From NCBI GenBank assembly GCA_003488465.1, contig DNLN01000089.1, forward strand, positions 1 through 10,065: a DNA stretch of 10,065 bases. The letters run 5' to 3'. Below, piece by piece: positions 6,918 to 10,065 of this stretch. A program made the position numbers and the translations under genes. The notes under the pieces are model-generated. The model saw only the letters and a list, made by a program, of their open reading frames with translations. It made no database searches and was not told the origin of the DNA. The DNA is from Sutterella sp. (lineage in GTDB: Bacteria; Pseudomonadota; Gammaproteobacteria; Burkholderiales; Burkholderiaceae_F). The stretch's first letter is position 1. Each line of letters begins with the position of its first letter.

Positions 6918-6933
6918 CTGACAATGAGACTTA

Positions 6934-8001
6934 ATGGAGTCAATCTTGATCAAGGTTATTACTGCTGCGGCAGCCAGTGCTGCGATGGCTTTTGCCGCGA
7001 CCGGAGCCTGTGCCGCCGATTCTGTCGATCAGCTGCTCAAGGCCGCCCAGAGGGAAGGGGCCGTCTATTCGGTCGGCATGCCCAACACCTGGGCGAACTG
7101 GGTTGGCACCTGGAAGGATCTCCAGGCTCTCGGCATCAAGACTCAGGACACTGACATGAGTTCGGCCGAGGAGGTGAGCAAGATGCTTGCCGAGGGCGAG
7201 AACGCCACGGCCGACATTGGTGACGTCGGCTTCGAGTTCGGCGCCTTTGCTATGAAAAAGGGCGTGACGATGCCCTACAAGCCCTCGACCTGGGATCAGA
7301 TTCCCGGCTGGGCCAAGGACAAGGACGGCCACTGGTGCCTTGCCTATACCGGCACGGTCGCCTTCATCATCAACAAGAAGCTCGTGAAGAATAGTCCGAA
7401 GAGCTGGGCCGACCTGCTCAAGGGCAAGTACCGCGTCTCCGTGGGCGCCGTGGGCTCGGCCGCGCAGGCCAACTATGCGGTTCTCGCTGCCGCCATGGCA
7501 ATGGGCGGCAGTGAGAAGAACCTCAACCCGGCCTATGAATTCTTCGCCAAGATCGCCAAGCAGGGCCGTCTGTCGATGGTCGACCCGGTCGTTGCGAACC
7601 TTGAGAAGGGCGAGGTCGAAGTCGGCATGCTCTGGGACTTCAACGCGCTCAACTATCGCGATCAGATCAACCGCGATCTCTTTGACGTGGTGATTCCGGC
7701 CGAAGGCTCCGTGATGAGCGGCTACACGACGATTCTCAACAAGTACAGCAAGCATCCGAACGCCGCCAAGTTCGCTCGCGAGTACATTCTCTCGGACAAG
7801 GGGCAGATCAATCTTGCCAACGGCTACGCCCGTCCGATCCGTGCGAAGTATCTGACCCTTCCGGCTGAAGTGCAGGCCAAGATGCTGCCCGAGTCGCAGT
7901 ACAGGAATGCCCGTCCGGTGCAGGACTTCGCCGCCTGGACCAAGACGAGCTCCCGCATCTCCCGCCACTGGCAGAACAAGGTCTCGATCTACATGCGCTA
8001 A
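6934..8001 (+). CDS. Periplasmic substrate-binding protein of an ABC importer
   Basis: Captures a ligand in the periplasm for the permeases encoded downstream. The product (355 aa from ATG 6934) has a signal peptide: Lys7, a hydrophobic Ala-rich core, then ATGACAAD with cleavage probably after residue 27 or 28. A lipobox is not evident although Cys26 lies there. The mature part fits the iron/polyamine/thiamine-type binding-protein superfamily (FbpA/PotD-like): LLKAAQREGAVYSVGMPNTW, a DIGDVGFEFG pocket segment, AYTGTVAFIINKKLV with PKSWADLL, and the late NGYARP. The paired Tyr of FbpA-type iron proteins is not obvious (ALNYRDQ has one Tyr), so iron is not assured; substrate open. The start is ambiguous: TTG 6946 has GGAG (6936-6939) at six bases and would give MIKVITAAAA, a classic signal-peptide start, whereas ATG 6934 has only a weak site. 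Confidence 0.9.
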   Translation: MESILIKVITAAAASAAMAFAATGACAADSVDQLLKAAQREGAVYSVGMPNTWANWVGTWKDLQALGIKTQDTDMSSAEEVSKMLAEGENATADIGDVGFEFGAFAMKKGVTMPYKPSTWDQIPGWAKDKDGHWCLAYTGTVAFIINKKLVKNSPKSWADLLKGKYRVSVGAVGSAAQANYAVLAAAMAMGGSEKNLNPAYEFFAKIAKQGRLSMVDPVVANLEKGEVEVGMLWDFNALNYRDQINRDLFDVVIPAEGSVMSGYTTILNKYSKHPNAAKFAREYILSDKGQINLANGYARPIRAKYLTLPAEVQAKMLPESQYRNARPVQDFAAWTKTSSRISRHWQNKVSIYMR

Positions 8002-8014
8002 TGCGGCTGACACG

Positions 8015-8038
8015 CGCCTCGGGGGGAAACCCCGGGCG
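8015..8038 (+). promoter_or_regulatory. GC-rich hairpin just after the binding-protein stop codon
   Basis: CGCC (8015-8018) and CGGGG (8020-8024) pair with CCCCG (8030-8034) and GGCG (8035-8038), with one bulged T and a GGAAA loop. No T-run follows. Thirteen bases after the stop codon, it may block 3' exonucleases and stabilise the binding-protein mRNA. Confidence 0.55.
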
Positions 8039-8054
8039 AGACCGATTCTCAAGG

Positions 8055-8088
8055 AGGCGTCGTCCTGTTCCCGGGGCGGCGCCTTTTT
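8055..8088 (+). terminator. Strong intrinsic terminator between binding protein and permease genes
   Basis: AGGCGTCGTCC (8055-8065) pairs with GGGCGGCGCCT (8074-8084) over 11 positions, two of them G-U, with an 8-base loop and TTTTT at 8084-8088. This is the best terminator in the window. It lies inside a transport gene cluster, so it probably acts as a partial terminator that lowers permease expression relative to the binding protein. Confidence 0.85.
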
Positions 8089-8142
8089 GCTGGCCGGCGG
8101 CCGGGCTGAACGGACTTAAGGCATGGCTTTCCGATTGTCGGC

Positions 8143-8148
8143 TACAAT
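8143..8148 (+). promoter_or_regulatory. Candidate -10 box (TACAAT) ahead of the permease genes
   Basis: TACAAT lies after the terminator and 40 bases before ATG 8189, in a short stretch with rare codons if read as protein. No convincing -35 is present 16-18 bases upstream. It would give the permease-ATPase genes their own promoter and supports the start at 8189. Confidence 0.3.
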
Positions 8149-8188
8149 GCAAAAGTTGAGTTTCGCCACAAGAGGACTGCTGAGAGCA

Positions 8189-9055
8189 ATGGCGCAGGAT
8201 GCAACCGGGAGCAAGAAACTGACGGCAAGCGCGATCGGGCACGGTCTGCTGCTTGTCCCGTTTGCTCTTTTCTTCATTGTCTTTGAGATCGTGCCCATGA
8301 TCTGGGTGGCGATCAACGCCTTTTATGTGGAAGAGGACGAGGTCTGGGGGCTTGGAAACTTCACCGAGATTCTGGGAGACGCGTTCTATCTGCAGTCGTT
8401 CAGCAATTCGCTCAGCCTGTCGTTCTGGTCGGCCTTTCTCGGCCTTCTGATCAGCGCCTTTGCCGCCGCCAGCCTGCAGAAGGTTCCGGGCCGGATGCGC
8501 GAATGGATGGTGAGCTTTACCAACATGACGAGCAACTTCGCCGGCGTGCCGCTTGCGTTCGCCTTCATCATCATCCTCGGATTCAACGGCTCGCTCACGC
8601 TGCTGCTCAAGCAATGGGGACTCATTGACAACTTCAACGTCTACGGCATCCAGGGGCTGTTCCTCATCTACACGTACTTCCAGATTCCGCTCGGCATTCT
8701 GCTGCTCTTTCCGGCCTTCAGCGCCCTGAAGCCCGAGTGGGAGGAGGCCGCGCTCACGATGGGTGCAAGCCGCCTCGAGTACTGGATCCGGGTGGCGATT
8801 CCCGTGATGCTCCCGGCGCTGCTCGGCACCCTCACGATCCTGTTTGCCAATGCCATGGGTGCGTACGCGAGCGCCTATGCGCTCACCATCGGCAACTACA
8901 ACCTCGTGACGATCCGCATCGGCCAGCTCGTTGTGGGCGACATCTTCTTCCAGCCCAACATGGCAGCGGCCCTGAGCGTGCTGCTCATCATTCTGCTCAG
9001 TTTTGTCACGGCGATCTACCGGTTCCTGCTGAGGAGGTCCTACCATGCAGCCTAA
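8189..9055 (+). CDS. ABC importer permease, first subunit (PotB/FbpB-like)
   Basis: Inner-membrane channel subunit that pairs with the next permease and couples to the ATPase. From ATG 8189 the product is 288 aa with six hydrophobic segments (about 17-42, 72-95, 117-140, 153-177, 205-232, 258-281). The cytoplasmic coupling loop matches the EAA motif at 186-209: EEAALTMGASRLEYW, then I-P-x-M-L-P. The frame is open to ATG 8123 (310 aa), but 8123-8188 uses codons rare in the neighbours (CGA, TTG, AGT, AGA, GGA) and the 8123 start has AAGG only one base away. ATG 8189 has AGAGGA at 8171-8176, spaced 12 bases, which is long. I prefer 8189 with moderate confidence; the family call does not depend on it. 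The end overlaps the next gene by 11 bases. Confidence 0.92.
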   Translation: MAQDATGSKKLTASAIGHGLLLVPFALFFIVFEIVPMIWVAINAFYVEEDEVWGLGNFTEILGDAFYLQSFSNSLSLSFWSAFLGLLISAFAAASLQKVPGRMREWMVSFTNMTSNFAGVPLAFAFIIILGFNGSLTLLLKQWGLIDNFNVYGIQGLFLIYTYFQIPLGILLLFPAFSALKPEWEEAALTMGASRLEYWIRVAIPVMLPALLGTLTILFANAMGAYASAYALTIGNYNLVTIRIGQLVVGDIFFQPNMAAALSVLLIILLSFVTAIYRFLLRRSYHAA

Positions 9056-9857
9056 GACCGGTGCGATGCTCTACCACAAGACGGTCATCATCCTCACGGC
9101 GCTCATCCTCGGGCTGCCGATCGCGGCGACCGTGCTGTATTCGTTCGCCACGAACTGGGGCCCGACCATCCTGCCCGACGGGCTCACGCTCAAGTGGTTC
9201 GAGACGCTGCTTGCCGAGCCGCGCTTTCTGATGGCGCTCGGCAGATCGCTTGTGATCTGCTTTGCAACGCTTCTGGTCTCGACGCTGCTCGTGCTGCCGA
9301 TGGTGTTTGCGGTGTTCTATTACTTCCCGCGCCTAAAGGACGTGATGGAGGTGATCATCATCCTGCCCTTTGCCGTGCCGCCCGTCGTCTCGAGCGTGGG
9401 TCTGCTGCAGCTTTTTGCCGGAGACCCGATGCCGATCGTCGGCACGCCCTGGATTCTCATCGGCACGTACTTCACGATCACGGTGCCCTTCATGTACCGC
9501 GCGCTTGCCAACGGGCTCGAGGGCATCAACCTGAAGGACCTCATCGATGCGGCGCACCTTCTGGGCGCGAACACCTTCACCGCCTTCATGCGGTGCATCC
9601 TGCCGAATCTGAACCGGGCGCTGCTCGCCTCGCTCTTCATCAGCTTCTCGTTCCTCATGGGCGAGTTCGTGTTTGCCAACATCCTCGTGGGCACCCGGTT
9701 TGAAACCCTTCAGATTTATCTCTACACCAAGCGCATGACAAGCGGACACCTGAATGCGGCGATCGTGAGCACGTATTTCTTCCTGACGCTTGCGCTGACC
9801 TGGGCGGCGATGTACCTGTCCCGGCCCCGCACGGAACGGCCCGTGGAGGATGAATAG
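9045..9857 (+). CDS. ABC importer permease, second subunit (PotC-like)
   Basis: Second inner-membrane channel subunit, 270 aa, with six hydrophobic segments (about 11-34, 67-92, 102-124, 132-155, 190-213, 236-258). The EAA-type coupling loop is at 168-187: [20 protein letters not shown], with Asp in place of the first Glu, common in this family. Segments such as [19 protein letters not shown] and [14 protein letters not shown] are typical of the polyamine/iron-type permeases. ATG 9045 follows a very strong ribosome-binding site, GAGGAGG (9031-9037), seven bases away and inside the end of the preceding permease gene. The 11-base overlap points to coupled translation and roughly equal amounts of the two subunits. 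The C-terminus is charged ([11 protein letters not shown]). Confidence 0.94.
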   Translation: MQPKTGAMLYHKTVIILTALILGLPIAATVLYSFATNWGPTILPDGLTLKWFETLLAEPRFLMALGRSLVICFATLLVSTLLVLPMVFAVFYYFPRLKDVMEVIIILPFAVPPVVSSVGLLQLFAGDPMPIVGTPWILIGTYFTITVPFMYRALANGLEGINLKDLIDAAHLLGANTFTAFMRCILPNLNRALLASLFISFSFLMGEFVFANILVGTRFETLQIYLYTKRMTSGHLNAAIVSTYFFLTLALTWAAMYLSRPRTERPVEDE

Positions 9858-9862
9858 GATCT

Positions 9863-10065
9863 ATGAGTACGGACAATCAGCATTATGTGAGCGTGCGCGG
9901 ACTCTCCAAGAGTTTTGATGCGACGCAGGTCTTCGAGAACCTGGATTTCGATATCGCCAAGGGCGAGTTCATCACGCTTCTCGGCCCCTCGGGGTGCGGC
10001 AAGAGCACCCTGCTGCGGTGCCTGGCGGGTCTTGAGATGCCCGACACCGGCACGATCAGCGTCGA
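9863..10065 (+). CDS. ABC importer ATPase, 3' end cut off by the window
   Basis: Nucleotide-binding subunit that powers the two permeases from the cytoplasmic side. The first 67 codons are present. After a short start ([18 protein letters not shown]) come the expected first strands and the Walker A motif GPSGCGKST at about residues 41-49, followed by [16 protein letters not shown], the usual context in PotA/FbpC-type ATPases. The Q-loop, signature motif, Walker B and any C-terminal regulatory domain lie beyond the window. ATG 9863 is five bases after the preceding stop. Upstream are AGGA (9856-9859), rather close, and GGAGGA (9845-9850) at 12 bases. Confidence 0.93.
   Translation, partial: MSTDNQHYVSVRGLSKSFDATQVFENLDFDIAKGEFITLLGPSGCGKSTLLRCLAGLEMPDTGTISV

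Noticed and set aside
6885..7154. Frame of 89 codons overlapping the start of the binding-protein gene
   Set aside because: Starts inside the leader hairpin and overlaps the signal-peptide region out of frame; Cys- and Arg-rich translation without motifs.
6940..8052. Open frame of 370 codons on the - strand opposite the binding-protein gene
   Set aside because: Shadow of the same codon bias; the + strand product has a signal peptide and family motifs.
7808..9046. Open frame of 412 codons on the - strand opposite the first permease
   Set aside because: Highly charged, low-complexity translation typical of the reverse of a membrane protein; it also crosses the terminator at 8055-8088.
6934..10065. 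Naming the importer as an iron, putrescine or thiamine system
   Set aside because: The superfamily covers all of these, and the ligand residues cannot be settled by eye; the paired Tyr of iron-binding FbpA is not evident.
1..10065. CRISPR array, tRNA, rRNA, insertion sequence or phage attachment site
   Set aside because: I saw no regularly spaced repeats, cloverleaf, transposase or terminal inverted repeats in the window.

Overview
The window is GC-rich and densely coded on the + strand. It looks like a Gram-negative proteobacterium: a class I AroF-type DAHP synthase, a periplasmic binding-protein ABC importer, TACAAT-like -10 boxes and strong GC-ending codon bias. A Burkholderiales-like gut bacterium (Sutterella type) is my guess. 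It is inference only, because no rRNA or other taxonomic marker is present.

Layout. (1) Positions 1-1302 hold the 3' part of a DAHP synthase gene (first step of aromatic amino acid synthesis), with all four metal ligands visible. An unrecognised 88-residue helical protein follows 21 bases later. (2) Positions 1303-1627 are an AT-richer gap without a convincing gene. It has a candidate terminator, a TACAAT -10 box and a short palindrome just upstream of the next start. (3) Positions 1628-6787 are a single 1719-codon gene. Its protein carries an N-terminal module repeated three times, a helical middle, a UbiB/ABC1/ADCK-type atypical kinase core (about residues 970-1400) and an uncharacterised C-terminal part. 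It has no signal peptide or membrane helix that I can see, so it is not an ordinary UbiB. This is the most unusual object in the window. (4) Positions 6788-6933 are a structured leader with competing inverted repeats and a terminator-like hairpin. (5) Positions 6934-10065 are an ABC import operon: periplasmic binding protein, two inner-membrane permeases and the start of the ATPase, which is cut by the window edge. Substrate not resolved (iron/polyamine/thiamine-type superfamily).

How the genes work together. The importer genes form one transport unit. A strong intrinsic terminator sits between the binding-protein gene and the first permease gene, which would make the binding protein more abundant than the membrane parts. 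The two permeases overlap by 11 bases and the ATPase starts five bases after the second permease, so these three are probably translated together. Nothing links the DAHP synthase pair, the giant kinase-like gene and the importer beyond adjacency; they look like three transcription units.
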